From Geosporobacter ferrireducens (GTDB taxonomy: Bacteria; Bacillota; Clostridia; Peptostreptococcales; Thermotaleaceae), in assembly GCF_001750685.1 (NCBI RefSeq), contig NZ_CP017269.1, positions 5,559,416-5,623,415 on the forward strand: a DNA stretch of 64,000 bases, given 5' to 3'. Shown one piece after another: positions 32,394 through 41,355 of the stretch. Under the pieces are notes generated by a model. The model had not been told where the DNA came from. It searched no databases and saw only the letters and a program-made list of their open reading frames with translations. Every line of letters starts with the position of its first letter. Position 1 is the stretch's first letter. The translations under genes and the position numbers were made by a program.

Positions 32394-33716
32394 ATGAGTT
32401 TCCTTTCCTTTCGAGGTGGTGTACATCCACCACACTTTAAGGAAGCAACGGCAAGAAAGGGAGTTGAAAGGGCAGCAGAACCTAAAGTTGTAACCATACC
32501 GCTACAACAGCATATTGGTGCCCCCTGTGAACCTTTGGTTAAACCAGGAGATAGGGTGAAAGTAGGGGAAAAGATTGGGGAAGCAAATGGTTTTGTGTCC
32601 TCTCCAGTTCACAGCAGTGTTTCCGGTGAAGTAAAACAAGTTGCTAGAATGTTGACGCCAACGGGTGAGGCAGTATGTATTGTTATAGAGAATGATGGTC
32701 TGAATACAGTACATGAAAGCGTTATACCAAAGGGCAAGATAGAGGACCTTTCTGGCAAAGAAATTCTTAACATTATCAAGGAAGCAGGAATTGTAGGCTT
32801 GGGCGGAGCTGCATTTCCAACCCAGGTAAAACTATCGCCGCCTCCAGAAAAGAAAATAGATACAATTATATTAAATGGTGCAGAATGTGAACCGTTTTTA
32901 ACTGCAGATCACAGATTAATGTTAGAAAACCCTGAGGAAGTTATTTATGGATTGAAGGCTATGATGAAGGTGCTAGATGTAAATAAAGCATTCATCGGTA
33001 TTGAAGATAACAAAAAAGATGCTATTGAATCTATGAAAAAAGCAGTTGAAAAGAATGATCAGATTCAGATTGTTGGACTGCATACGAAGTATCCCCAAGG
33101 GGCAGAAAAGCAATTGATTTATGCATGTACGAAAAGGGAAGTACCTTCAGGTGGCTTACCGATGGATGTTGGTGTCGTTGTGAATAATGTGGGCACAGCA
33201 GCTGCAATTAGCAATGCATTAAAAACTGGTATGCCGCTGATAGAAAGAATTGCAACCATAACAGGAAAAGGAATAAAAGAACCTAAAAACCTACTGATTA
33301 AGATTGGTGTTTCATTTAAAGAATTAATAGAACAATGTGGTGGATACAGTGGTACTCCTGGAAAGCTGATTATGGGAGGGCCGATGATGGGACTAGCGCA
33401 GTATACAGATGAAATTCCAGTCATAAAAGGTACATCTGGAATACTGGTATTAACACCAGAAGAAGCGAAGCTTCCTGAACCAAAGCCATGTATACGATGT
33501 GGTAAGTGTGTAGAGATTTGCCCCGCATTTATTCAACCGTTATTTATTAGTGCCTACGCATTACAGAATATGCATGAAACAGCAGAAAAGTATAATGCCC
33601 TGGATTGTATTGAATGTGGTTCCTGTTCCTTTATTTGTCCTTCAAAAAGGCCTTTACTACAGTCAATTAGGGTAACGAAGCGTGAAATCATCGCTAAGAA
33701 AAGAAAGGTGAAGTAA
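32394..33716 (+). CDS. rnfC: Rnf complex subunit C
   Basis: RnfC is the peripheral iron-sulfur flavoprotein that links NAD(H) to the ferredoxin-oxidising Rnf membrane complex. A barrel-sandwich domain opens the protein (FRGGVHPPHFKE, IPLQQHIGAPCEPLVKPGD). The Complex-I-51K-like domain (GIVGLGGAAFPTQVKL, NGAECEPFL) and a SLBB part follow, and then two four-cysteine clusters (CIRCGKCVEICP and CIECGSCSFICP). I choose ATG at 32394 with AAGGGGTGA upstream; ATG at 32388 is equally in frame. It is the first gene of rnfCDGEAB. Confidence 0.97.
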   Translation: MSFLSFRGGVHPPHFKEATARKGVERAAEPKVVTIPLQQHIGAPCEPLVKPGDRVKVGEKIGEANGFVSSPVHSSVSGEVKQVARMLTPTGEAVCIVIENDGLNTVHESVIPKGKIEDLSGKEILNIIKEAGIVGLGGAAFPTQVKLSPPPEKKIDTIILNGAECEPFLTADHRLMLENPEEVIYGLKAMMKVLDVNKAFIGIEDNKKDAIESMKKAVEKNDQIQIVGLHTKYPQGAEKQLIYACTKREVPSGGLPMDVGVVVNNVGTAAAISNALKTGMPLIERIATITGKGIKEPKNLLIKIGVSFKELIEQCGGYSGTPGKLIMGGPMMGLAQYTDEIPVIKGTSGILVLTPEEAKLPEPKPCIRCGKCVEICPAFIQPLFISAYALQNMHETAEKYNALDCIECGSCSFICPSKRPLLQSIRVTKREIIAKKRKVK

Positions 33717-33731
33717 GGGGGAGGGAACACA

Positions 33732-34673
33732 ATGCAGAATCGGTTAATCGTATCATCATCACCTCATCTGCGTTCAGATGAAGCTATAAATGTAATCATG
33801 CGTGATGTAGTAATTGCATTACTGCCTGCAACAATGGCGGGGATCTACTTCTTTGGAATGGGAGCAGTTAAGGTAATTCTTTCTGCTGTGATTGCAGCGG
33901 TTGCTACAGAAGCGGCAGTGCAAAAATTGAGAAATCAACCTATTAGCATCAATGATTGGAGTGCAGTTGTAACCGGATTACTACTAGCTTTTAACATTCC
34001 TGCAACTGCACCATGGTGGATGCCGGCTGTAGGTTCGGTATTTGCTATAGCAATCGTAAAGCATGCCTTTGGAGGACTAGGCCATAACTTTATGAATCCG
34101 GCTTTAGCGGCGCGTGCAATGCTTCTAGCATCATGGCCTGTACAGATGACAAATTTTATAAAGCCGGGACCCGATGCTGTAAGCACCGCAACACCGCTTG
34201 CACTGATCGGAGGAATGGAAGGAGCAGGCCAAAATCTTCCTTCGCTGTTTAATTTGCTCATAGGAAATGTAGGAGGATGTATCGGAGAGACGTCTGCGAT
34301 CCTTTTAATTCTAGGAGGCGTATATCTAATCTATAGAGGTGTTATTACACCACGCATTCCGGTGATTTATATTGCTACCGTTGCAGTATTGACCTTCTTG
34401 CTGGGAGGATTTAATTTTTATTTTATGAGTTACCAGGTATTAGCTGGAGGATTGATGTTAGGTGCTATTTATATGGCAACAGATTATTCATCTTCACCGG
34501 TCACGCCAAGAGGTCAAGTAATTTTCGCATTAGGCTGTGGTTTCTTTACAAGTATTATACGACTTTATGGGGGCTATCCGGAAGGGGTTTCCTATTCAAT
34601 TTTATTCATGAATGTAGCTGCTCCGTTAATTGACAAGTATTCCAGACCAAGGGTATTCGGGGAGGTGAAATAG
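33732..34673 (+). CDS. rnfD: Rnf complex subunit D
   Basis: This 313-residue membrane subunit, related to NqrB, carries covalent FMN in the ion-translocating core. The FMN attachment motif is DAVSTATPLA, with the acceptor Thr in the TATP stretch. About eight to nine membrane helices are visible, including AIAIVKHAFGGLGHNFMNPALAARAMLL in outline. The FMN would be attached by an ApbE enzyme such as the one at 50336. It starts with ATG after AAGGGGGAGGG. Confidence 0.96.
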   Translation: MQNRLIVSSSPHLRSDEAINVIMRDVVIALLPATMAGIYFFGMGAVKVILSAVIAAVATEAAVQKLRNQPISINDWSAVVTGLLLAFNIPATAPWWMPAVGSVFAIAIVKHAFGGLGHNFMNPALAARAMLLASWPVQMTNFIKPGPDAVSTATPLALIGGMEGAGQNLPSLFNLLIGNVGGCIGETSAILLILGGVYLIYRGVITPRIPVIYIATVAVLTFLLGGFNFYFMSYQVLAGGLMLGAIYMATDYSSSPVTPRGQVIFALGCGFFTSIIRLYGGYPEGVSYSILFMNVAAPLIDKYSRPRVFGEVK

Positions 34674-34674
34674 C

Positions 34675-35238
34675 ATGCGTGAGATTTTGAAGTTAGGGCT
34701 TATTTTATTAATCATTACAACAGTTGCTGCTGCAGTATTAGGATTTACCAATGAAGTAACAAAAACTCCAATAGAAAATCAAATCATGCAGGCTAACGTA
34801 TTAGCACGACAAAGTGTTTTGCCGGATGCTGAAGAATTTGAGGCTCTTGAAACCGAAATATTTAATGGTTATGATAACATTCTTGAAGTCTATAAGGGTT
34901 TACAAAACGGTACGTCTATAGGTTATACGATTAAAGCCAATTCCAACGGATATGGTGGCCCCATCGAAGTTATGATAGGTATTGGCTTGGATGGCATTGT
35001 TCATGGCGTAAGTGTGGGTAATCATACAGAAACTCCAGGTCTAGGTGCAAAAGCTGCAGAGGACTCCTTCAAGGGACAGTATACCGGTAAATCAACAGAC
35101 GCTGAGCTAGTGGTTATCAAATCAGGGGTTCCTAAAGACAATGAAATTCAATCTATAGCAGGTGCTACGATTAGCTCTCGCGCTGTTACCAACAGTGTCA
35201 ATATGGCAGTCCGTTTATTCAATGAGAAATTGAAATAG
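34675..35238 (+). CDS. rnfG: Rnf complex subunit G
   Basis: RnfG (NqrC-like) is a single-span protein with a covalently bound FMN on the outer side. The N-terminal membrane helix (LGLILLIITTVAAAVLGF) is followed by an FMN-binding domain ending in IAGATISSRAVTNSV, where the S/T-G/A-A-T motif accepts FMN. It begins one base after the rnfD stop, behind GGAGGTG. The 187-residue length is typical. Confidence 0.96.
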   Translation: MREILKLGLILLIITTVAAAVLGFTNEVTKTPIENQIMQANVLARQSVLPDAEEFEALETEIFNGYDNILEVYKGLQNGTSIGYTIKANSNGYGGPIEVMIGIGLDGIVHGVSVGNHTETPGLGAKAAEDSFKGQYTGKSTDAELVVIKSGVPKDNEIQSIAGATISSRAVTNSVNMAVRLFNEKLK

Positions 35239-35249
35239 GAGGTGGGCTT

Positions 35250-35852
35250 GTGAACTTGGGAAAAACTTTTATAAAAGGTATTTTATATGAGAATCCAATT
35301 TTTATTCAAGTATTAGGCATGTGTCCAACATTAGCTGTTACAACTTCAGCAGTTAACGGAGTTGGAATGGGACTTGCAACGACTGCAGTATTATTAGGTT
35401 CAAATGTTGTAATTTCTTTACTCAGAAAATTTATACCGAGTAAAATTCGTATACCTGCCTTTATCGTAGTTATCGCGACCTTTGTAACAGTTGTCGGATT
35501 ATTAATGAAGGCATTCGTACCTGCCTTAGATAAGGCCTTGGGATTATTTATTCCTTTAATTGTTGTTAACTGTATAATCCTAGCAAGAGCAGAGGCATTT
35601 GCTTCAAAGAATTCTATACATCAATCTGCCGTGGATGGTATTGGAATGGGTCTTGGTTTTACATTATCCCTCACAGTGCTGGGATCTGTGCGAGAGTTGC
35701 TTGGAGCAGGTTCTATTTTTGGATTCAGTCTTCTAGGTGCTTCTTACCAGCCGGCTTTAATCATGATTCTTCCGCCGGGAGCTTTTCTTGCACTAGGATT
35801 GTTATTAGCACTGTATAACTGGGCTTCATCAAAGAAAGCGAATCAATATTAA
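35250..35852 (+). CDS. rnfE: Rnf complex subunit E
   Basis: This 200-residue protein has about six membrane helices and belongs to the RnfE/NqrD family, which forms the inner membrane core with RnfA. Family signatures include ENPIFIQVLGMCPTLAVTT and VDGIGMGLGFTLSL, then GSVRELLGAGSIFG. The start is GTG at 35250 after GGAGGTGGG. It follows rnfG by 11 bases. Confidence 0.96.
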   Translation: MNLGKTFIKGILYENPIFIQVLGMCPTLAVTTSAVNGVGMGLATTAVLLGSNVVISLLRKFIPSKIRIPAFIVVIATFVTVVGLLMKAFVPALDKALGLFIPLIVVNCIILARAEAFASKNSIHQSAVDGIGMGLGFTLSLTVLGSVRELLGAGSIFGFSLLGASYQPALIMILPPGAFLALGLLLALYNWASSKKANQY

Positions 35853-35864
35853 GGGGGGTAAACA

Positions 35865-36446
35865 ATGTCAGTTGGAGGACTTTTCGTTATACTGGTAAGT
35901 GCTATACTGGTAAACAATTATGTTTTGTCTAGATTTCTTGGAATTTGTCCTTTTCTGGGCGTTTCAAGGCAAGTTGAAACTGCCTTAGGTATGGGGATGG
36001 CCGTAACTTTCGTAATGACCTTAGCATCCATTATCACTTATATTGTACAGGTTTTTGTATTGGATCTCATGGGCCTGGCTTATTTGCAAACCATTGCTTT
36101 CATTTTAGTTATTGCATCCTTAGTACAGTTTGTTGAAATGGTTATTCAGAAGGTTAGCCCTACGCTATATCAAGCATTGGGAGTATATCTTCCACTGATA
36201 ACGACAAATTGTGCGGTATTGGGCTTAACTTTACTAAATATTCAATTTGAATATAATCTGATAGAGACAATCGTAAACGCTATTGGTGCATCAATTGGTT
36301 TTTCACTAGCGATTGTACTGTTTGCAGGTATTCGGGAAAGGCTTGAAATTGCAGATGTACCACAGATTTTTAAAGGATTTCCAATTGCACTGATTACTGC
36401 GGGATTAATGTCGATAGCATTCCTGGGCTTTGCAGGACTCGTTTAG
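35865..36446 (+). CDS. rnfA: Rnf complex subunit A
   Basis: The 193-residue, six-helix protein belongs to the RnfA/NqrE family. It shows VNNYVLSRFLGICPFLGVS, whose Cys coordinates the intramembrane iron centre together with the matching Cys of RnfE. It also shows LPLITTNCAVLGLTLLN and GIRERLEIADVP. ATG follows AAGGGGGG. It is an inverted-topology relative of RnfE encoded just upstream. Confidence 0.96.
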   Translation: MSVGGLFVILVSAILVNNYVLSRFLGICPFLGVSRQVETALGMGMAVTFVMTLASIITYIVQVFVLDLMGLAYLQTIAFILVIASLVQFVEMVIQKVSPTLYQALGVYLPLITTNCAVLGLTLLNIQFEYNLIETIVNAIGASIGFSLAIVLFAGIRERLEIADVPQIFKGFPIALITAGLMSIAFLGFAGLV

Positions 36447-36462
36447 AAGGAGGTAAGATGAT

Positions 36463-37446
36463 ATGGATATATCAGCAATTGTCCTTCCAATTGTAAGCTT
36501 GGGAGGAATGGGACTTTTATTTGGAGCCGGCCTAGCCTTCGCCTCTCAGAAGTTTGCAGTAGAGGTAGATCCTAGGGTAGTGGCAGTAAGAGATGCGCTC
36601 CCAGGTGCTAACTGTGGGGGCTGTGGCTACCCTGGCTGTGATGGTTTTGCCAATGGAGTAGTAGCAGGCAATGCGCCAGTAAATGGATGTCCTGTTGGAG
36701 GACCTGAGTGTGCAAAAAAACTTGCTGAAATTATGGGTGTGGATGCAGGGGATACGGCGAAAAAAGTAGCTAGAGTGATTTGTAAAGGAGATAGCAGCAA
36801 CTGTAAAGAGAAGTTTGACTATTTTGGAATACAAGATTGTAAAGCAGCTTCTATGATCGCAGGAGGCAGCAAGAGCTGCGGCTATGGTTGTCTTGGCTTG
36901 GGAACTTGTGTAAAGGCTTGCCAATTTGATGCCATTGAGATCACAGATGGAAAAGTTGCGAGAATTATTCCTGAAAGATGTACTGCTTGTGGTAAATGTA
37001 TAGAAGTTTGTCCAAAACAAGTAATTCACTTTACCCCTTATGAACAGGACGTTGTCGTAGATTGTAATAATGAAGAGACGGGAAAGCTGGTCAGACAAAA
37101 ATGTAATGTGGGTTGTATTGCATGTCAGATTTGTGTGAAAGCATGTCCATTTGATGCCATGGAATTCTCAAACAATCTTGCAAAGATTAATTATGAAAAA
37201 TGTACCAATTGTATGATCTGTGCAGAAAAATGTCCGACAAAGGCAATCTATGCAAATTTTGAAAAAAGAAGAAAAGCTGAAATCATTGCGGAAAACTGTA
37301 TTGGATGTACAATATGTAAAAAGCAATGTCCGGTTGATGCTATTGAAGGAGAATTAAAACAGGTACACACAGTTAATGCCGAAAAATGTATTGGCTGTGG
37401 AGTTTGTGAAAAGAAATGTCCTAAGAAAACGATTAAGATGTCTTAA
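36463..37446 (+). CDS. rnfB: Rnf complex subunit B (multi-iron-sulfur)
   Basis: RnfB takes electrons from ferredoxin. After one membrane helix (IVSLGGMGLLFGAGLAFA) comes the Fe-S domain GANCGGCGYPGCDGFA with a fourth Cys in GCPVGGPEC. Several ferredoxin-type clusters follow (CTACGKCIEVCP, CIACQICVKACP, CTNCMICAEKCP, CIGCTICKKQCP, CIGCGVCEKKCP). With five ferredoxin motifs plus a cysteine pattern near GCLGLGTCVKAC, the 327-residue protein has more clusters than proteobacterial RnfB, as in acetogens. It closes the operon before a strong terminator. Confidence 0.97.
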   Translation: MDISAIVLPIVSLGGMGLLFGAGLAFASQKFAVEVDPRVVAVRDALPGANCGGCGYPGCDGFANGVVAGNAPVNGCPVGGPECAKKLAEIMGVDAGDTAKKVARVICKGDSSNCKEKFDYFGIQDCKAASMIAGGSKSCGYGCLGLGTCVKACQFDAIEITDGKVARIIPERCTACGKCIEVCPKQVIHFTPYEQDVVVDCNNEETGKLVRQKCNVGCIACQICVKACPFDAMEFSNNLAKINYEKCTNCMICAEKCPTKAIYANFEKRRKAEIIAENCIGCTICKKQCPVDAIEGELKQVHTVNAEKCIGCGVCEKKCPKKTIKMS

Positions 37447-37453
37447 TATATGC

Positions 37454-37500
37454 AAACAAAAAGGAACGGTTCCGAAAGGATATGTTCCTTTTTGTTTTAA
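37454..37500 (+). terminator. Terminator of the rnf operon
   Basis: A perfect 14-bp inverted repeat (AAACAAAAAGGAAC, 37454-37467, with 37484-37497) ends in a T-rich stretch, 8 bases after rnfB. Confidence 0.85.
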
Positions 37501-37667
37501 ATATGGAAATCATAAGAAAAAAATACTACTTGTAATGAGAATTTCAAAATGTTAAACTTAAACTGGGTTTAGAATTGATAGAAACAGCATTTTAAGCCAT
37601 AAAGACTATTGAACAAAAGTTATATTTCATGAAGAATTTGGTAAAATTATAAATAAGACATAGTGAG

Positions 37668-38054
37668 ATGATAAGCTTGACAAAATGGGATAAGATATTG
37701 ATAATTATGGTTATTTGTTCTAGTGTACTTGGAATGTTCTATGTTAAATCCATATCTACAAATAAGGCCAATCTTTATTTAGCTATTGAAGTAGATGGAA
37801 AACCTTATAAGACAATTTCTTTAGGCGGGGCCCAAGCAAATCAAATAATTACAGTAGAAACTGCTGCCGGAAGAAATGTCATTGAGGTAGAAGGGAATCG
37901 GGTAAGGATCAAAGAAGCCGATTGTAAAGATCAATTGTGTGTTAAAATGGGGTGGCTCTCTAGGTCAAATCAGATAAGTGTTTGTCTTCCAAATAGAGTT
38001 TCTGTCAAGCTGATTGGTGGAGAAACAAATGATATAGACATTATTAGCTATTAG
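37668..38054 (+). CDS. NusG-domain-II protein (EetA-like)
   Basis: The 128-residue protein has one N-terminal membrane segment (ILIIMVICSSVLGMFYV) and an extracytoplasmic domain of the NusG-II family (PF07009 as I recall it). The family's cysteine motif is present: EADCKDQLCVKMGWLS. Such proteins are usually encoded beside Gx transporters, ApbE or Rnf genes, as here. A role in electron transfer or flavin handling is inferred from context only. Start ATG at 37668 has only a weak GTGAG site; TTG at 37677 is an alternative. Its own promoter must lie in 37500-37660. Confidence 0.75.
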   Translation: MISLTKWDKILIIMVICSSVLGMFYVKSISTNKANLYLAIEVDGKPYKTISLGGAQANQIITVETAAGRNVIEVEGNRVRIKEADCKDQLCVKMGWLSRSNQISVCLPNRVSVKLIGGETNDIDIISY

Positions 38055-38065
38055 AGGGGGCCGAT

Positions 38066-38602
38066 ATGAAAATACGAAATATTTTATTTTTATCTTTAAT
38101 TGTTGCAACTGGAATATGTCTTCATATCATTGAATCATCTATCCCGGTTCCTTTTATCGTGCCGGGTGCGAAGCTAGGACTAGCTAATATTGTAAATCTA
38201 ATTACACTTGTATTATTTGGGTTTAAATATGCGATTTTTGTAGCTGTCACAAGATGTATTGTTGCTGCATTGGGAACAGGTGCTGTAACTGGCTTTTTCT
38301 ATAGTATTTCAGGAGCCCTTTTTAGTACAGTGGTTATGTGGGTTGTATTTAAACATTTTTCACGTTTTTTTAGCCTGATTGGTGTGAGTATATTTGGCTC
38401 TATGGCCCATAACATTGCACAGCTTACTGTTGCAAGTATAATGATCCATAATCCTTTAATTTTCACCTATTTGCCGATTATGATACTAGTCAGCCTTTTT
38501 ACAGGATATTTTGTTGGCCTTGCTTCGATATATGCAACAAAACATCTAAAAAATATTGTTGCGAATCAAAATGATTCGTTTCAAGAGAACAATCTACAAT
38601 AG
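38066..38602 (+). CDS. Gx transporter family membrane protein (HepT component-I-like, EetB-like)
   Basis: The 178-residue protein has about five membrane helices and belongs to the family called Gx transporter or heptaprenyl diphosphate synthase component I (PF07456 as I recall). Typical stretches are PFIVPGAKLGLANIVNL and VTRCIVAALGTG, then GSMAHNIAQL. The fold is thought to be ECF-S-transporter-like. It follows the NusG-II gene by 11 bases behind AGAGGGGG, a pair I recall from the electron-transfer locus of Listeria. The ligand is unknown. Confidence 0.78.
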   Translation: MKIRNILFLSLIVATGICLHIIESSIPVPFIVPGAKLGLANIVNLITLVLFGFKYAIFVAVTRCIVAALGTGAVTGFFYSISGALFSTVVMWVVFKHFSRFFSLIGVSIFGSMAHNIAQLTVASIMIHNPLIFTYLPIMILVSLFTGYFVGLASIYATKHLKNIVANQNDSFQENNLQ

Positions 38603-38617
38603 GAGGCTTGACTTGTT

Positions 38618-38866
38618 ATGAAAGTAAAAAGTGCAAATCCACTTATTCTTATTGTATTGTTAACAGTAGGAGCAGTTATAGGTGGTGTTTTAGGAGAAGT
38701 ATTTAAGCAAACTGTACCTATATTGAACTATGGCAAATCAGTAGGTCTGCAGCCCTTTACATTGGATCTCAGTGTCATAAAGCTTACTTTTGGATTTATG
38801 CTTCATTTAAATCTCGCGGGTGTCATTGGCCTAATAATAGCTCTATTTATATTTTCAAGAATGTAG
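38618..38866 (+). CDS. DUF4321 membrane protein
   Basis: An 82-residue protein with two membrane segments (ILIVLLTVGAVIGGVLG and LAGVIGLIIALFIFS) that matches the clostridial DUF4321 family. It is regularly found between the Gx transporter and Maf genes, but its function is unknown. ATG follows AGGAGG by 11 bases. It directly abuts the next gene. Confidence 0.75.
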   Translation: MKVKSANPLILIVLLTVGAVIGGVLGEVFKQTVPILNYGKSVGLQPFTLDLSVIKLTFGFMLHLNLAGVIGLIIALFIFSRM

Positions 38867-38875
38867 GTGACAGAT

Positions 38876-39454
38876 TTGAATAAATTAATTTTGGCTTCTG
38901 CTTCTCCACGACGAAAGGAAATTCTAGAGAATTTTCAAGTTCCCTTTGACATAATACCTGCAAATGTTGAAGAAAGTATTCATGAAGGAGAGGAAGCTAA
39001 ACAAATAGCAATGGCTTTGGCTTTCGAGAAAGCATTAAATGTCTTACAGTATTGCGAGGCAGATGATATTGTTATTGCAGCAGATACAGTAGTATACAAA
39101 AATGAGATCTTTGGCAAACCATTGAATTATGAAGATGCTTATCGCATGTTAAATCTATTGCAAAACGATATACATGTTGTAATTTCTGGCATTGCTGTTA
39201 TGCAAAAATCGACTGATATCAAAATTGTTGATTTTGAAAGTACAAAGGTTAAGCTAAAAAAACTGGAGCATGAAAGAATTCAGAAATATATTGAATCTGG
39301 AGAAGTTTGGGATAAAGCAGGTTCTTATGCAATTCAGGGAAAAGGCTCTCTACTGGTTGATTGGATTAAGGGTGATTATTTTAATGTAGTAGGTCTCCCT
39401 ATATCAAAACTTGATGACATCTTAAGGAAGTATTTTAAGATTGAACTCATGTGA
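38876..39454 (+). CDS. maf: Maf-family nucleoside triphosphate pyrophosphatase
   Basis: Maf enzymes hydrolyse non-canonical or pyrimidine nucleoside triphosphates to the monophosphates. The signature LILASASPRRKEIL opens the protein, followed by IPANVEESI, VIAADTVVY and KAGSYAIQGKGSLLVDWIKG (short features). I choose TTG at 38876 with AGGTGA upstream, since the family begins one or two residues before the strand; GTG at 38867 would add three residues. Maf genes commonly precede radC and mreB in Firmicutes, as here. Confidence 0.92.
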   Translation: MNKLILASASPRRKEILENFQVPFDIIPANVEESIHEGEEAKQIAMALAFEKALNVLQYCEADDIVIAADTVVYKNEIFGKPLNYEDAYRMLNLLQNDIHVVISGIAVMQKSTDIKIVDFESTKVKLKKLEHERIQKYIESGEVWDKAGSYAIQGKGSLLVDWIKGDYFNVVGLPISKLDDILRKYFKIELM

Positions 39455-39572
39455 GTAAAACGGGATGCTGGATAAAAAGGAGTCCGGATACGGATCTTTC
39501 TTATAAGGCAAACCTTAAAAAAAGTAATTGACGATGGTCAATTTTGTGCTTTATTGAGGTAGGTGGTAGGTA

Positions 39573-40271
39573 GTGATAAATCCAAACCAACGTGTCTTAA
39601 TCAAAAGGATGGCTGAAAATGAGAGGCCTAGAGAAAAACTTGTAAAGAATGGCGTTTCCTCTTTGTCTAATGCAGAACTGTTGGCAATACTGATAAGAAC
39701 AGGTACAAAGGATGTTTCTGCTATAGAACTAGCTCATCGTATTTTGGCTATGGATCATGAGGGAGTGAAATATCTTGCCGATTGTACCGTCCAAGAACTC
39801 AGTGAGATAAAAGGAATTGGCCCATCTAAGGCTTGTCAAATCGTTTCAGCCATTGAGATAGGACGCAGAATAGCAAAAATAACACCTACTCAAAGCAATC
39901 AGATTACATCTCCAAAAGATGTAGCCGATATGTTTATGGAGGAAATGAGATATCATAAAAAAGAATATTTTAAGATTCTTTTGTTGAATACCAAAAACAG
40001 CATTATCGCTACAGAAATTATTTCTATTGGAAATCTCAATGCCTCCTTGGTGCATCCTCGAGAAGTATTTGTAAAAGCGATTAAAAAAAGCGCTGCTTCA
40101 ATTATACTGTTGCACAATCACCCGAGTGGGAATCCTCAACCTAGCCAAGAGGATATATCGATCACCAAAAGATTAATAGAGGCTGGTAATATTATTGGTA
40201 TAGATGTATTAGATCATATTATTATTGGAGATGGTTGTTACAAAAGTTTAAAAGAGCTTTCCATTATATAA
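39573..40271 (+). CDS. radC: RadC-family JAB/MPN-domain protein
   Basis: Residues 1-100 have the helix-hairpin-helix part (LSEIKGIGPSKACQIVSAIEIG) and the C-terminal half is an MPN+ metalloprotease-like domain with the zinc motif LLHNHPSGNPQPSQED. The family name refers to DNA repair, but the biochemical role is unproven. The start is GTG at 39573. The 232-residue length and its place right before mreB are typical of Firmicutes. Confidence 0.93.
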   Translation: MINPNQRVLIKRMAENERPREKLVKNGVSSLSNAELLAILIRTGTKDVSAIELAHRILAMDHEGVKYLADCTVQELSEIKGIGPSKACQIVSAIEIGRRIAKITPTQSNQITSPKDVADMFMEEMRYHKKEYFKILLLNTKNSIIATEIISIGNLNASLVHPREVFVKAIKKSAASIILLHNHPSGNPQPSQEDISITKRLIEAGNIIGIDVLDHIIIGDGCYKSLKELSII

Positions 40272-40306
40272 GATCACGAATGTACAATTAGGAAGGAGCA
40301 GAATTC

Positions 40307-41341
40307 ATGGGAGTGTTTCAATTTTTTTCAAAAGATATGGGAATAGATTTAGGAACTGCTAATACACTGGTTTATGTAAGAGGAAGAGGAATTGTTGTTC
40401 GGGAACCCTCCGTTGTGGCAATCCAAGAAGATACGAGACAGGTTCTTGCAGTTGGTCAGGAAGCGAAACAAATGATTGGTAGAACCCCTGGAAATATAAT
40501 TGCTATAAGACCGCTTAAAGACGGTGTTATAGCCGATTTTGATGTAACACAAAGTATGCTGAAATATTTCATCAGAAGAGCATATCCCAAAAAATCTTTA
40601 TTTTTTCAGCCTAGAGTCGTTGTAGGCGTTCCATCTGGAGTAACGGAGGTTGAAAAAAGAGCTGTCGAAGAAGCAGCCCTGCAGGCTGGTGCAAAGGAAG
40701 CTTATTTAATTGAAGAGCCCATGGCAGCAGCAATTGGTGCAGGATTGCCTGTAGAAGAACCAACAGGAAGCATGGTGGTGGATGTTGGCGGTGGAACAAC
40801 AGAAATCGCAATTATTTCTCTTGGTGGTATTGTTACGAGTAAATCCATAAGAATTGGCGGCGACGAGTTAGATGAGGCAATTGTTCAATATATTAAAAAA
40901 GAATACAGCCTTATGATTGGTGAAAGAACTGCCGAAGAAATAAAACTAAAAATTGGTTCTGCCTATCCTAAAGGAAAAGAAGACAAACTAGCCATTCGCG
41001 GAAGAGATTTGGTTTCAGGATTACCGAAAACTTTAGAAATATCATCTACAGAAATAATGGAGGCATTGCATGAGCCAGTAAATGCAATTGTAGATGCAAT
41101 TAAGTATACTTTGGAAAAAACACCTCCAGAACTGGCTTCTGATATTATGGAATTCGGTATTATGCTTACTGGCGGTGGTGCATTATTGGATGGATTAGAT
41201 CGATTAGTGCGAAGAGAAACAGGTATGCCGGTTAAAATTGCAGAAGAACCTTTAGATTGTGTAGCGTTGGGTACAGGTAAAACCATTGAGGAAATAGAAA
41301 CTCTTAGAAGAGTTCTCATTTCTCCAAAGAAATTGGGATAA
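40307..41341 (+). CDS. mreB: Rod-shape-determining protein MreB
   Basis: MreB is the bacterial actin that organises elongation of the cell wall. All actin motifs are seen: GIDLGTANTLVYV, VVGVPSGVTEVEKRA, YLIEEPMAAAIGAGLP, VVDVGGGTTEIAI and IMLTGGGALLDGLD. The 344-residue length is normal. ATG follows AAGGAG. It heads mreB-mreC-mreD-PBP2, spaced by only a few bases. Confidence 0.97.
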   Translation: MGVFQFFSKDMGIDLGTANTLVYVRGRGIVVREPSVVAIQEDTRQVLAVGQEAKQMIGRTPGNIIAIRPLKDGVIADFDVTQSMLKYFIRRAYPKKSLFFQPRVVVGVPSGVTEVEKRAVEEAALQAGAKEAYLIEEPMAAAIGAGLPVEEPTGSMVVDVGGGTTEIAIISLGGIVTSKSIRIGGDELDEAIVQYIKKEYSLMIGERTAEEIKLKIGSAYPKGKEDKLAIRGRDLVSGLPKTLEISSTEIMEALHEPVNAIVDAIKYTLEKTPPELASDIMEFGIMLTGGGALLDGLDRLVRRETGMPVKIAEEPLDCVALGTGKTIEEIETLRRVLISPKKLG

Positions 41342-41355
41342 AGTGGTGAATTGGG

